NCBI RefSeq assembly: GCF_900113015.1
Contig: NZ_FONV01000009.1
Coordinates: 434,001-498,000, forward strand
DNA from: Actinoplanes philippinensis
Lineage (GTDB): Bacteria; Actinomycetota; Actinomycetes; Mycobacteriales; Micromonosporaceae
Length of the DNA: 64,000 nt
Reading direction: 5' to 3'
The notes under the pieces were generated by a model. That model was not told the origin of the DNA. It saw nothing but the letters and a program-made list of their open reading frames with translations, and ran no database searches. The position numbers and the translations under genes were made by a program. This document shows, piece after piece, positions 41,336 to 50,510 of this stretch. Every line of letters starts with the position of its first letter. The stretch's first letter is position 1.

Positions 41336-44300
41336 CGGTTGGCCGGCCGCGAGCTCCCGCAGCATCCGGGCAGCGCGGTGTGCGTAGAGGTGTGCTTCGC
41401 GGTCGACGGACAGTGCGTGGGCTCGCTCGGCAGCGGCCCGGACCTCGTCGAGGGGCGCTCCGGACGCCTGCACCAACTTCGCGCGGATCAGCAGGATCAG
41501 TCCTTCGGGATAGCGTTGCCCGAACGTGTCGAGCGCCCGATCCGCGCAGTCGAGCGCCGTGGCGGCCTGCTCCAGTTGCCCGGCCCGCAGCCGTGCCTCA
41601 CCGAGCAGCCCGAACCAGGTGGCCACGCACGAACGCGGCGTGTCGAGCAGATTCGCCCGGATCAACCGCTCCGCACGGTCCGCGGCCCCGGCCGGGTCCC
41701 GGCCGGCCATCGCCAGCGCCCACAGCCGGGCCAGCCGCAGATAGGAGCCCTGGAAGACGAAGGTGAACCCGGGGTCCACGGCGATTCCCCGTTGCGCCAC
41801 GCGCAGCGCCTCCGCGGCGTCGCCGACGTTCGCAGCGGTACGTGCGGCCATCGACGCCCAGACCGTGATCATGTACGGGTCGTCGCCGGCCAGTTCCTCC
41901 AGGGCGCCGAGCAGCGCCCTGGCGGTGCTCAGGTCACCGTGCTGTGCCGTCATCTCGGCGAAGATCGCAGCCGGCAGCATCTGCAGGTCGTGCCGCAACG
42001 GGTCGTCACCGCGGCGGGCGGCGTGGCCACGAAGGACCTCACCGGCTTGCCGCAGGTGCCGGACGCCCTCGCCGACGTTGCCGATGTCCCACTGGTGAAT
42101 GCCCCAGGCGTTCAGGCCGTACGCGCGGATGGTGGGATCGGCGGCGGCCCGCCCCTGCTCGAACAGCCGGCGCGCCAGTGGTGCCGCCCGGTCCAGCTCG
42201 ATGGCCTGCGCGTGGCCGGCCCACCGGGAGAACAGGAAGTCGGCGGCCTCACGGTCCCGGCCGAGGCGGCGGGCGAGGTCCTCGGCCCGTTCCAGCAGGT
42301 CGAGCGCCGCGGCACCGCCGTACAACGATCGCATCCCCACCACGGCCGCGAGTTGTTTGAGCGCGGACAGTTCGTGCTCGGCCAGGCCGGCCGCCCGGGC
42401 GACGGACGCGGCGGTACGCAGCTGCCGTTCCGCGACGTCGAACGCCGACTTCGCCGCCGTGATGCCGCCCGCGCGGGCCAGCGCGGTCGTCGTGCGCGCC
42501 GGATCAGCGAGCGGTCCCGCGGTCCAGAGGTGATGGGCGAGGCGCTCGGCGACGGATCCGGTGTCCACGGTCAGCTGTTCCAGAGCGTCGGCGACGCGCA
42601 GGTGCAGCCGGGGAACCTCGGAGGGCAGGGTCACGGCGACGACGGACTCGCGGATGAGGTCGTGCGGGAAACGCACCGAGAACGGATCACCGGTGGAGAA
42701 CGTGAGCAGACCCAGAGCGTCCACGGTGTCCAGCAGCAGCAGACACGCCCGGATCTGCAGACCGGCCGCATGAGCGAGCACGCGGACCTCCACGTCCCGG
42801 CCGATCACGGCGGCGATCTGCAGCACGGCGCGGGCCTCCGGGGCGAGCCGCCCGGCGCGTTCCTGGACCACATCGCGGACGGTGGCCGGCACCCCGGCCC
42901 GTTCCACCGCCGCCGCGGTGATGACTCCCGCGTCCGTGGCCAGCAGGCACGACAACTGGTGCACGAAGAACGGATTGCCGCCGGTACGGGCATGAATGCG
43001 CTGGGCCACGCCGGCGCCCGGATCATGACCGATCCGATCGCGGACCAGTTCGCCCACCTCGTCCGGCACCAGTGGCACCAGGCGGACCCTGCGGTGGGCG
43101 GGGATCCGGCCGGCGGTCGCGAGGAACCGGGTCAGCTGTGAGCCGGGGACCGGCACCCGGTTGCGCAGCGCCGCGATCAGCGCTGTCCCCAGCGGGAGCC
43201 GGGCCGTGAGATGGCCCAGCACCTGCAGGGACGAGGGGTCGGCCCACTGCAGGTCGTCCACCACCAGCACCACCGGCCGCCGCGCGGCGACCTGCCCGAT
43301 CAGGGCGGTGATCTGCTCGAACAGACGGAACGGGGCGCCGCTGTCCGGCATCCCCGAGCTGTCCGGCATCTCACCGCGCGGCTGGACGAGGCGGCCGAGT
43401 TCGCCGTCGAGGCTTTTCCGGCGAGCCGGGGCGGCCACGTTCTCGAGCAGCCTGCCGACGATCTGCGTCCAGGGCCACATCGCGGGTGTCCCGTCGCCCT
43501 CCAGGCAACGCCCCCACACGACCAGCACATCGGACAGGTCCGTGGCGGCCTCTTCGAGCAGACGGGTCTTGCCGATCCCCGGTTCGCCCTCGACCAGCAC
43601 CAGACCGGTCTCCCCGGATCTGGCGGCGGTCACGGCCTGCCGCAGGATCTCTAGCTCACCGGCCCGGCCGACCATGCTGCCCGGCGTCGCCGACGCCGGG
43701 CCGGCCCTGCGCGGTTCGCCCACCGGTCCCCGGCCCGCGTCGTGGCTCCGGCGCGGCCGGCGGACCGGCCCCAGCACCTGGTCGTAGGCGTCGAGCACGG
43801 CCGGCCCCGGGTCGGCGCCGAGGTCCTCGGCAAGCCGGGCGCGGAACGTCGCGAACGTCGACATCGCCTCGGCCTGCCGCCCCGCGGCAGCCAGCATGAC
43901 GATCAGACAGCCGTGCAGCGTTTCGTGGAACGGCGCCATCGCGGCGGCAAGTCGCAGAGGGGTGAGCAGGCGGTCGGCCCGTCCGCACGCGACCGCGAGG
44001 TGGGTCGCCGCGACACAGGCGTCGAAGAACTCGTTGTCGAGGGCGGCGAACAGCGTCCTCATCGTCCCGGTATGCCCCAGGCCGTCTCCCGCGTGGCCAC
44101 GCCACAGTTGCAGAGCCGAGAGGTACGCGTTCAGAGCGCTCTCCCCCGTGGACCGCTTCGCCGAGGCCACCAGCCGCCGGAACTCGACCACATCGAGCGT
44201 GCCGGCGCCGGCGTCGAAGAGGTAGCCCCGCTCGGATCGCCGCAGGTAGGACCCGCTCTCGCGGGTGGACAGCGCGGGTTCGAGCAGCCGGCGCAGCGCG

Positions 44301-44524
44301 CCGACGTACTTGTGGACGATGTTGACCGCGGTCGCCGGGACGTCGGCCTCCCACACCATGCCGATCAGCTCGTTGGTGGTGACCTGCTGGTCCGCGGAGG
44401 CCAGCAGCGCGGCCAGCAGGCCGGCCTGCTGGGGCGGTCCCGGGTCGATCTCGACACCGTCTCGCCAGACCCGCAGGGGGCCGAGGATCTCCAGGTGCAG
44501 TGAGGAGCGCGAACGCCGGTCCAT
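41330..44524 (-). CDS. AfsR-like regulator 3: OmpR-type wHTH, BTAD, AAA/NTPase, TPR
   Basis: A 1064-residue paralogue. The winged helix covers about 8-98 (LHLEILGPLRVWRDGVEIDPGPPQQAGLLAALL) and the BTAD runs to about 250 (ARLAEDLGADPGPAVLDAYDQVLG). Walker A GEPGIGKT is near 310 and Walker B VLVVDDLQWAD near 418. TPR-like repeats follow (DLLERAEDLARRLGRDREAADFLFSRWAGHA). A TATATC element lies upstream of ATG 44524 with no clear ribosome site. It is divergent from the cupin operon across element B. Confidence 0.92.
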   Translation of the reverse strand: MDRRSRSSLHLEILGPLRVWRDGVEIDPGPPQQAGLLAALLASADQQVTTNELIGMVWEADVPATAVNIVHKYVGALRRLLEPALSTRESGSYLRRSERGYLFDAGAGTLDVVEFRRLVASAKRSTGESALNAYLSALQLWRGHAGDGLGHTGTMRTLFAALDNEFFDACVAATHLAVACGRADRLLTPLRLAAAMAPFHETLHGCLIVMLAAAGRQAEAMSTFATFRARLAEDLGADPGPAVLDAYDQVLGPVRRPRRSHDAGRGPVGEPRRAGPASATPGSMVGRAGELEILRQAVTAARSGETGLVLVEGEPGIGKTRLLEEAATDLSDVLVVWGRCLEGDGTPAMWPWTQIVGRLLENVAAPARRKSLDGELGRLVQPRGEMPDSSGMPDSGAPFRLFEQITALIGQVAARRPVVLVVDDLQWADPSSLQVLGHLTARLPLGTALIAALRNRVPVPGSQLTRFLATAGRIPAHRRVRLVPLVPDEVGELVRDRIGHDPGAGVAQRIHARTGGNPFFVHQLSCLLATDAGVITAAAVERAGVPATVRDVVQERAGRLAPEARAVLQIAAVIGRDVEVRVLAHAAGLQIRACLLLLDTVDALGLLTFSTGDPFSVRFPHDLIRESVVAVTLPSEVPRLHLRVADALEQLTVDTGSVAERLAHHLWTAGPLADPARTTTALARAGGITAAKSAFDVAERQLRTAASVARAAGLAEHELSALKQLAAVVGMRSLYGGAAALDLLERAEDLARRLGRDREAADFLFSRWAGHAQAIELDRAAPLARRLFEQGRAAADPTIRAYGLNAWGIHQWDIGNVGEGVRHLRQAGEVLRGHAARRGDDPLRHDLQMLPAAIFAEMTAQHGDLSTARALLGALEELAGDDPYMITVWASMAARTAANVGDAAEALRVAQRGIAVDPGFTFVFQGSYLRLARLWALAMAGRDPAGAADRAERLIRANLLDTPRSCVATWFGLLGEARLRAGQLEQAATALDCADRALDTFGQRYPEGLILLIRAKLVQASGAPLDEVRAAAERAHALSVDREAHLYAHRAARMLRELAAGQPT

Positions 44525-44557
44525 GTCGCGGAACGATATAGCGCGGACGGAACACCG

Positions 44558-44608
44558 ACTTGACGAGTCCGGACGGTGATCTCGAGAACCGTTCAGTTCG
44601 CATCAAGT
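44558..44608. promoter_or_regulatory. Regulon element B: inverted pair of half-sites
   Basis: The plus-strand half ACTTGACGAGTCCGGACGG (44558-44576, one base shorter than the others, repeat spacing 10 bp) faces ACTTGATGCGAACTGAACGG (minus strand, 44589-44608). Outer length is 51 bp, as in element A. It lies between divergent AfsR-like regulator 3 and the cupin operon. Confidence 0.7.
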
Positions 44609-44661
44609 GCGCGGCGCGAGGCTTCGGTTTCCGCATCGTCTTCTGAGACAAGGACTCCGCT

Positions 44662-45225
44662 ATGAACTCGACGCACCCGGTCCGGAGAGTGGTGACCGGC
44701 CATGACGCCGCCGCACAAGGCGTGATCCTCCAGGACGGATCGCCGACCCGGGTGATCCCGGTCGGCGGCCCCGGCGGCCCGACCTTCTACGAGGTGTGGA
44801 GCACCCGCGAGACGCCCGCGGTGATCGACCGGCAGTCCGGTGAACCGGCCGAGGAGGGCCTGGTGCTCGCGCCTCCGGCCAACGGCACCCGTATCCGCGT
44901 GATGGACTTTCCGCCGGAGGACGACCGGATTCGCAACCTGACCAGCGCGGGGGCCGCCGAGAAGTTCGCCGAGATGGGCGGTGCCGACGCCGCCGTCTCC
45001 ACGGCGAGCGCGCCGCATCCGCTGATGCATCGCACCCAGACCGTCGACTACGCGATCGTCATCGACGGGGAGATCACCCTGGTCCTCGACGGCGGGGAGA
45101 CCACTCTGCGGGCCGGGGACATCGTGGTTCAGCGCGGTACGGGCCACGCCTGGGCCAACCGGTCGTCGGCGAACTGCCGGGTCGCGTTCATCCTGATCGA
45201 CGGCCAGTACACCGACGGGCTGTGA
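44662..45225 (+). CDS. Cupin-domain protein
   Basis: A 187-residue protein. The C-terminal cupin barrel (about 110-185) has HRTQTVDYAIVIDGEITLVLDGGETTLRAGDIVVQRGTGHAWANRS, which carries the two cupin motifs, including PxG-like turns and His metal ligands. The N-terminal 100 residues are an extended lead seen in cupin_2 proteins acting on small organic acids or aromatic acids. It is probably a metal-binding oxygenase, isomerase or sensor. AAGGA precedes ATG 44662. It is followed after 4 nt by an AhpD-like gene. Confidence 0.85.
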   Translation: MNSTHPVRRVVTGHDAAAQGVILQDGSPTRVIPVGGPGGPTFYEVWSTRETPAVIDRQSGEPAEEGLVLAPPANGTRIRVMDFPPEDDRIRNLTSAGAAEKFAEMGGADAAVSTASAPHPLMHRTQTVDYAIVIDGEITLVLDGGETTLRAGDIVVQRGTGHAWANRSSANCRVAFILIDGQYTDGL

Positions 45226-45229
45226 ACCG

Positions 45230-45823
45230 GTGGAGCCTCCTTCGCGCATCTCCCCCATTCCACCCGGCGACCTGAGCCCCGAACTGCGTGAGGTGCACGA
45301 CGGCATCGCCGGCCTCGTCGCGCACGAGCAGGAGCGCATCGTCATCCTGGACGACGACGGCGCTCTGATCGGGCCGTTCGCGCCGATGCTCACCTTCCCC
45401 ACCTTCGGGGTGCCGGCGCTGATGCTGCAGCGGGCGGTCGCGGCCGAGGCCCGCCTCGACCCCGCCGTCCGCGAGGTGGCGATCCTCACCGTGGGCGCCG
45501 CCTACGGTGCCCGCTATCTGTTGTACGCCCACGAGCAGACCGCTGATCAGGTCGGACTGCACGCGGCCCAGGTCGCGACGCTGGCGTCCGGAGGCCGTCC
45601 GCCGGACCTGACCGACGATCAGGCCGTCGCCCACGACGTCGCCCGGGCGTTGACCGCCGGCCGCATCCTGCCGGGTTCCACCTACGACCGGGCCGTCCGG
45701 TCGCTGGGCCGGGAGGGCGTCGGCGAGCTGGTGTTCCTCATCGGCAGCTACTGCCTGACCGCGGTCGTGCTGAACTGTTTCGACGTGCCGGTCCCGGTGG
45801 GTCACCGGGGACCGTCGACGTAA
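45230..45823 (+). CDS. AhpD/carboxymuconolactone-decarboxylase-like protein
   Basis: A 197-residue alpha-helical protein with the CMD/AhpD-like core ALMLQRAVAAEARLDPAVREVAILTVGAAYGARYLLYAHEQTADQVGL. The redox CxxC of true AhpD is absent (YAHEQ region), so a decarboxylase- or lyase-like role is more likely than peroxidase recycling. It is coupled closely to the cupin gene (4-nt gap, GTG start). The pair looks like a small catabolic or biosynthetic module. A strong terminator follows. Confidence 0.8.
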   Translation: MEPPSRISPIPPGDLSPELREVHDGIAGLVAHEQERIVILDDDGALIGPFAPMLTFPTFGVPALMLQRAVAAEARLDPAVREVAILTVGAAYGARYLLYAHEQTADQVGLHAAQVATLASGGRPPDLTDDQAVAHDVARALTAGRILPGSTYDRAVRSLGREGVGELVFLIGSYCLTAVVLNCFDVPVPVGHRGPST

Positions 45824-45835
45824 CACGTCGCTCGG

Positions 45836-45887
45836 CCGGAAGGGTGCCGGCGTCAGCGGTCACGCGCCGACGACGGCACCCTTCCGG
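45836..45887. terminator. Bidirectional hairpin terminator
   Basis: CCGGAAGGGTGCCG (45836-45849) pairs perfectly over 14 bp with 45874-45887. It lies between the AhpD-like gene and the convergent MFS gene, its right arm being the last codons of the latter. Confidence 0.7.
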
Positions 45888-47098
45888 GCCCGGCTGTCAC
45901 GGCGGACGATCGTCACGACGTACAGCAACAGACCACCCGCGGTGAGCACGAACCCCGCCCAGACCGTGGACAGGGTGCCCCAGCCGGCGGCGAGGGTCAG
46001 CGCGCCACCGATCGCGCCGAGCGAGTTGGCGAGATTGAGGGCGGCCAGGTTGACCGCCCCCATCAGGGTCGGCGCGTCCGGGGCGAAGCCGGTCAGCCGG
46101 ACCTGCACCGTGGGGATCGCGACCATCATGCTCGCGCCGACACCGAACAGGCAGGGCAGCAGCACGATCAGGTTGTCGCCGGCGATGCCGATCGGCACGA
46201 GCAGGACCAGTGTCGCGGCGTACCCACCGATCAGGCCGCCGCTGGCGAAACGATCGGCGACGCGTCCGCCGAGCTGGTTCCCGGCCGCCATGCCGACACC
46301 GAAGACGGCGAGCGCGACCGGGACGAGCCCGGCGTCACGACCGGCGGCGTCGGTGATGAAGGGCCCGATGAACGTGTAGACGGCGAAGATGCTCGAGATG
46401 CCGAGCGCGGCCACCGCGAACATCACCCAGACGCCGGTACGGCGCAGGCCGCGCAGTTCACCGACGATCGAGCCGCCGTGCAGGTCACCGGTGCGCGGTA
46501 GCCAGGTGATCAGAGCGAATCCGGCGAGCACACCGAGGGCGACAACCGTCCAGTACATGGCGCGCCAGCCCGCGCTCTGACCGACCGCGGTGCCCAGCGG
46601 GGAGCCGACGACGGTGGCGACGGTGAGGCCGCCCATCACGGTGGCGAACGCCTTGCCACCCCGGCCCGGACCGTACACGTAGGCGGCGACGACCGCCCCG
46701 GCACCGAAGAACGCGCCCTGGACGCTTCCGGCGGCGAACCGGGCGACGACCAGCGATGCCAGATTCGACGCGAGCGCGGACAGGGCGTTACCGGCGAGCA
46801 ACAGCCCGATCAGGCCGAGCAGCAGGGTGCGCCGGTTGGCCCGGGCGGCGAGCAGGGTGATCGCCGGGGAGCCGATGACGACACCGACGGCGTAGGCGGT
46901 GATCGCGTACGTGGCGGTGGGCACGGGAACCCCGAGGTCGGCGGCGAACAGCTGGATGATGCCGTTGCTGCCGAACTCACCGGTGCCGATGGCGAAGGTG
47001 CCCAGCGCCAGAGCGAACAGGGTCAGTCCCGGCGCTCTGACTGCTCGGTGCCGGTTCTCCTCGGCTGCACATTGAGCTTCGTAGGCACGCTGATGCAT
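45860..47098 (-). CDS. MFS exporter (DHA1/AraJ-like)
   Basis: A 412-residue transporter with 12 predicted helices (LTLFALALGTFAIGTGEFGSNGIIQLFA opening, typical of DHA1 AraJ/CmlA-like drug or sugar efflux proteins; AARANRRTLLLGLIGLL in loop 2-3). It starts 13 nt after the stop of the hydrolase gene and closes the operon headed by the flavoprotein fusion. Export of the operon product is a reasonable inference. Confidence 0.88.
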   Translation of the reverse strand: MHQRAYEAQCAAEENRHRAVRAPGLTLFALALGTFAIGTGEFGSNGIIQLFAADLGVPVPTATYAITAYAVGVVIGSPAITLLAARANRRTLLLGLIGLLLAGNALSALASNLASLVVARFAAGSVQGAFFGAGAVVAAYVYGPGRGGKAFATVMGGLTVATVVGSPLGTAVGQSAGWRAMYWTVVALGVLAGFALITWLPRTGDLHGGSIVGELRGLRRTGVWVMFAVAALGISSIFAVYTFIGPFITDAAGRDAGLVPVALAVFGVGMAAGNQLGGRVADRFASGGLIGGYAATLVLLVPIGIAGDNLIVLLPCLFGVGASMMVAIPTVQVRLTGFAPDAPTLMGAVNLAALNLANSLGAIGGALTLAAGWGTLSTVWAGFVLTAGGLLLYVVTIVRRDSRARKGAVVGA

Positions 47099-47111
47099 CG
47101 TCGGGCCGGCT

Positions 47112-47906
47112 TCAGCAGGCGGCGAGCTTGATGAGGTCGGTGACCGCGGCCGGCTGGGAGATCATCGCGACGTGTGAGGCGCCGATCTCCCGGATCCGCG
47201 CGCCGGCCCGCCCTGCCATGAAACGCTGTGCGGCGACCGGTAGCACCTGGTCGTCGCGGGCCGCGAGGTACCAGGAGGGGATGCCGGCCCAGGCCGGGGC
47301 GGCGGACGGCTCGCCGAGGGCGCGCAGATCAGCCGGTCGCTGGCCGGCCCACAGCAGCCGGGCGGCGGTGGCGGGCACGTCGCCGGCGAAGACGCCCGGG
47401 AACGCGCCGCGCTTGATGTAGGCGTCGACGAGTCCCTCGCCGTAGGGGCGGAAGTCGAGGGCCGCTTCGGTCAGCCGGGTTCCGGGGTACCGGTTCTGCA
47501 GGTCGATCAGGCTCTCCCCGCGGTCCGGCGCGAAGGCGGCCACGTAGACCAGCGCTCGTACGTCCGGGTTGCCGCCGGCCGCGTTCGTGATCACCATCCC
47601 GCCGTAGGAGTGCCCGACGAGCACGACCGGGCCGTCGATGGTGGCGAGCAGGCTGGCCAGGTAGGCGGCGTCGGCGGACACGCCGCGCAGCGGATTCGCC
47701 GGTGCGATCACCGGATACCCGGCGCGCAGGAGCCGGTCGGCGACACCGTTCCAGCCGCCCGCGTCGGCGAACGCCCCGTGCACCAGCACCACGGTCGGCG
47801 TGGCCCGGGCCGGAGCGGTTCCGGCCTGCGCGGCCGGGGCGCCGAGCACGGCGCCGGCGGTGATCGCGGCGGAACCGGCGAGAAGAGAACGGCGGGTGGT
47901 GGTCAT
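47112..47906 (-). CDS. Alpha/beta hydrolase with Tat signal (exported)
   Basis: A 264-residue paralogue of the hydrolase at 40533. TTTRRSLLAGSAAITAGAVLGAPAAQA is a twin-arginine signal. The mature part has VVLVHGAFADAGGW, GHSYGG near 115-120 and the C-terminal His in IGASHVAMIS. Its ATG overlaps the stop of the flavoprotein fusion (ATGA), so the two are translationally coupled. It would act outside the membrane, perhaps on a product exported by the MFS protein that follows. Confidence 0.9.
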   Translation of the reverse strand: MTTTRRSLLAGSAAITAGAVLGAPAAQAGTAPARATPTVVLVHGAFADAGGWNGVADRLLRAGYPVIAPANPLRGVSADAAYLASLLATIDGPVVLVGHSYGGMVITNAAGGNPDVRALVYVAAFAPDRGESLIDLQNRYPGTRLTEAALDFRPYGEGLVDAYIKRGAFPGVFAGDVPATAARLLWAGQRPADLRALGEPSAAPAWAGIPSWYLAARDDQVLPVAAQRFMAGRAGARIREIGASHVAMISQPAAVTDLIKLAAC

Positions 47907-50476
47907 CGGATTTCCTCCATGGTCGAGGTGGATTCGGCGGTGATGGTGATGTCGCCGGTCGGCAGGGTCTGGCAGGCCAGCAGCCAGCCGTCGGCCAGTT
48001 CGGCGGTCGAGAACATGCCCCGGCTGTCGGTCTCGAAGGTGCCGCCGAGGACCCGCACCCGGCAGGTCCCGCAGGAGCCCTCACCGCAGGACTGAGGCAG
48101 CCGGACACCGGCGGCATTGGCCGCGTCGAGCACCGATTGCCCCGGCCGGCACGTCACGGCCGGTCCGCCACCGGCAAGGGCGATGGTGTACGCCGTGACG
48201 CCGCTCGCCGCCGCGGCGAGAGCCACCGCGTGGGCCCGTTCCCGCCGGGTCCGGCTGCTGCTACCGGACACGAACGCCTCGGTGTGGATGGCCTGCCTCG
48301 GCACCCGGAGCGAGGTCAGGACCCCGATCAGGTCCTGCATCATCGGCGCGGGCCCGCACAGATGGACACGGGTGTCGCCGTCGACAAGGGGAGCCAGGTC
48401 GGCCTCGCCGACGCGGCCGTACCAGTCGGTGACGACCACCTTCACCACCAGGCCCGGCAACCGCCGGCGCAGTGCTGTCAGCTCCCGGCTGAACAGGACC
48501 TCGTGCTCGTCCCGGAAGCTGGCCAGCAACACGATCCGGCCGCGGTGGCCGGCGTCGGCGGCCGCGGTCAGCACGCTCAGCAGCGGAGTGATCCCGACGC
48601 CGCCGCTGATCAGCAGCAGGGTCTCGGTCTCCACGCCGCCGGTCCAGGTGAATTCGCCGTACGGGCCACTCACCCGCAGTGCCTGACCGGTCGTCACCTC
48701 CTGGTGGAGAAAGGCCGAACCCAGCCCCTCCGGCTCGCGCCGGACCGCGATCTCCAGGAAGGCGGTCTGCTGCGGGCCGGTGCAGATCGAGTACGACCGC
48801 TCGATCGGCTCCACGGCGACCGGCAGCTCGACCTTCACGTACTGCCCGGCGGTGAAGGTGAACGGCAGGGGCCCGGAGCCGAGCGGTTCGAGACGCAACC
48901 GCCGTACGGTCGGGGTGAGTGATTCGATCGCGGCCACCCGGAGGTAACCCTGCCACGGCGTGCCGGGATCCGGCGGCGGCGGCCCCTTCCGGACGGCGCG
49001 CCACAGAGCGCCCACCTGCCGCGGTCTCAGCACCGCGTTGGCCGCCATCAGACCGCCCGCCAACGCCCCCACCACGCCGGAACCCCAGGCGTCCTGCCCC
49101 GCCACGAACAGACCCTTGATCGGGGTACGGCAGCCGGCCACCGGCGAGCGCAGCCGCTGCGGGGTCGCCGCGAGGCCGTAGAAGGACCCCCGGACGCTGT
49201 TCTGGTAGTTCTCGAACGACAGCGGGGTCGCGAGTTCGGTGAAGGCGATCATCTTGCGCAGGCCGGGCCACTGCCGGTCCAGGCGGGTGATCAGCCGTTC
49301 CGCCAGCAGCTGTTTGAATTCGCGGTAGCTCTCCGGCCGGTCGTCGGCCACGCTGCCGCGCCACTGCTCGACCACCGCCGGGTCGACCAGTTCGAGCGCC
49401 TCCATGGTGTGGCGGTGGGCCGCCGGATTGTTGAGCGACGGGAGCGAGACGTACAGGGTGCCCTCGCCGTCGAGATCCGGCATGAGCCAGTGGTTCTCGC
49501 CGCGCAGCCCGAAGTCCGCGGGTGACCCTTTCAGCCCGATGAACAGCATCACGGCCGACATCTCCGCCGGCAGGTCGGTCAGCCGTCGGTCCTGCCCGCT
49601 GAGCGCGTACGTGTTGCGGACGCCGGCCGCCGAGACGACGGTGCCGGTCCGGACCCGGTATCGGCGCCCGGTGGCTGTGTCCTCGACGTCCACACCGGTC
49701 ACCCGGCCCCGGTCGGTGAGGATCTCGAGGACCCGTTGCCGGGGGCGCAGTTGCACGCCGTACCGCTGGAGGATCTCGGTGATGATCCGGCCCAGCTCGG
49801 CCGGGCCGCCGACCGGATGGGCGGTGCCGTCCATGAAGAACGTCAGCGGAACCGCGGCGTGATAGCCGAACGCGCTCGATCGCGGCGCCGTTCCGTAAAG
49901 ACCCCATCGGGCGGCGAAGATCGCTCGGAGCCGGGGGTCACGGAAGCTGCGTGCGACCTGGTCCGACACGGATCGGTACGTCTTCGGGAACAGCGCCCGG
50001 ACCATCGGGGCGCCGACGTTGCGCACACCGGCCGGAAACGAGGCGAGGACATTGCGCGCTGCCAGCCCGATCATCGCCCGGCGGATGGTCCGGAAGAATG
50101 CGTCGATCGCGGCGGCCTCGTCCGGGAACGATTCGACCAGGCGCTCGCGGAATCGATCCCGGGTGGCCGGCACGGCGAAATCGAATTCGGGGAAGTGCAG
50201 CACGTCGTAGTCGTCGGGCAGGGGCGACAGTTGCGCCCGGCCGTCGGTCATGAACTCCAGGAACGGTCCCGCGTTCGCGCTCATGTAGTGCAGGCCGGTT
50301 CCGAAACGGTATTGCCCGGCCCGGGAGAACTCGTGGGTCATCCCGCCGATCGTGTAGTGCTGTTCGAGCACCAGGACGCGCCGCTCGCCGAACTGCGCGA
50401 CAGCCCGGGCCGCCGCCAGCCCGCCCATTCCCGAGCCGATGACGACGACGTCGGCTTCCTCGTTGTTGTCATTCAT
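47903..50476 (-). CDS. Fusion flavoenzyme: retinol-saturase/CrtISO-like domain + FNR + 2Fe-2S ferredoxin
   Basis: An 857-residue protein starting at ATG 50476, behind AAGGGAG. Residues 1-490 are a phytoene-desaturase-superfamily flavoprotein most like retinol saturase/carotenoid isomerase (VVVIGSGMGGLAAA, LEQHYTIGGMTHEF, FGTGLHYM, and a C-terminal FAD motif FVAGQDAWGSGVVGALAGG). About 507-745 is a ferredoxin-reductase module with RSYS, GGVGITP and CGPAPMM. About 770-857 is a plant-type ferredoxin with CGEGSCGTC and LLACQ. It could pass electrons from NAD(P)H through FAD and Fe-S to the substrate flavin without partners. It is first in an operon with a hydrolase and an MFS gene, behind element C. 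Confidence 0.88.
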   Translation of the reverse strand: MNDNNEEADVVVIGSGMGGLAAARAVAQFGERRVLVLEQHYTIGGMTHEFSRAGQYRFGTGLHYMSANAGPFLEFMTDGRAQLSPLPDDYDVLHFPEFDFAVPATRDRFRERLVESFPDEAAAIDAFFRTIRRAMIGLAARNVLASFPAGVRNVGAPMVRALFPKTYRSVSDQVARSFRDPRLRAIFAARWGLYGTAPRSSAFGYHAAVPLTFFMDGTAHPVGGPAELGRIITEILQRYGVQLRPRQRVLEILTDRGRVTGVDVEDTATGRRYRVRTGTVVSAAGVRNTYALSGQDRRLTDLPAEMSAVMLFIGLKGSPADFGLRGENHWLMPDLDGEGTLYVSLPSLNNPAAHRHTMEALELVDPAVVEQWRGSVADDRPESYREFKQLLAERLITRLDRQWPGLRKMIAFTELATPLSFENYQNSVRGSFYGLAATPQRLRSPVAGCRTPIKGLFVAGQDAWGSGVVGALAGGLMAANAVLRPRQVGALWRAVRKGPPPPDPGTPWQGYLRVAAIESLTPTVRRLRLEPLGSGPLPFTFTAGQYVKVELPVAVEPIERSYSICTGPQQTAFLEIAVRREPEGLGSAFLHQEVTTGQALRVSGPYGEFTWTGGVETETLLLISGGVGITPLLSVLTAAADAGHRGRIVLLASFRDEHEVLFSRELTALRRRLPGLVVKVVVTDWYGRVGEADLAPLVDGDTRVHLCGPAPMMQDLIGVLTSLRVPRQAIHTEAFVSGSSSRTRRERAHAVALAAAASGVTAYTIALAGGGPAVTCRPGQSVLDAANAAGVRLPQSCGEGSCGTCRVRVLGGTFETDSRGMFSTAELADGWLLACQTLPTGDITITAESTSTMEEIR

Positions 50477-50510
50477 GTTCGCTCCCTTTTGGCCAAGGGT
50501 GGCGAGACCG

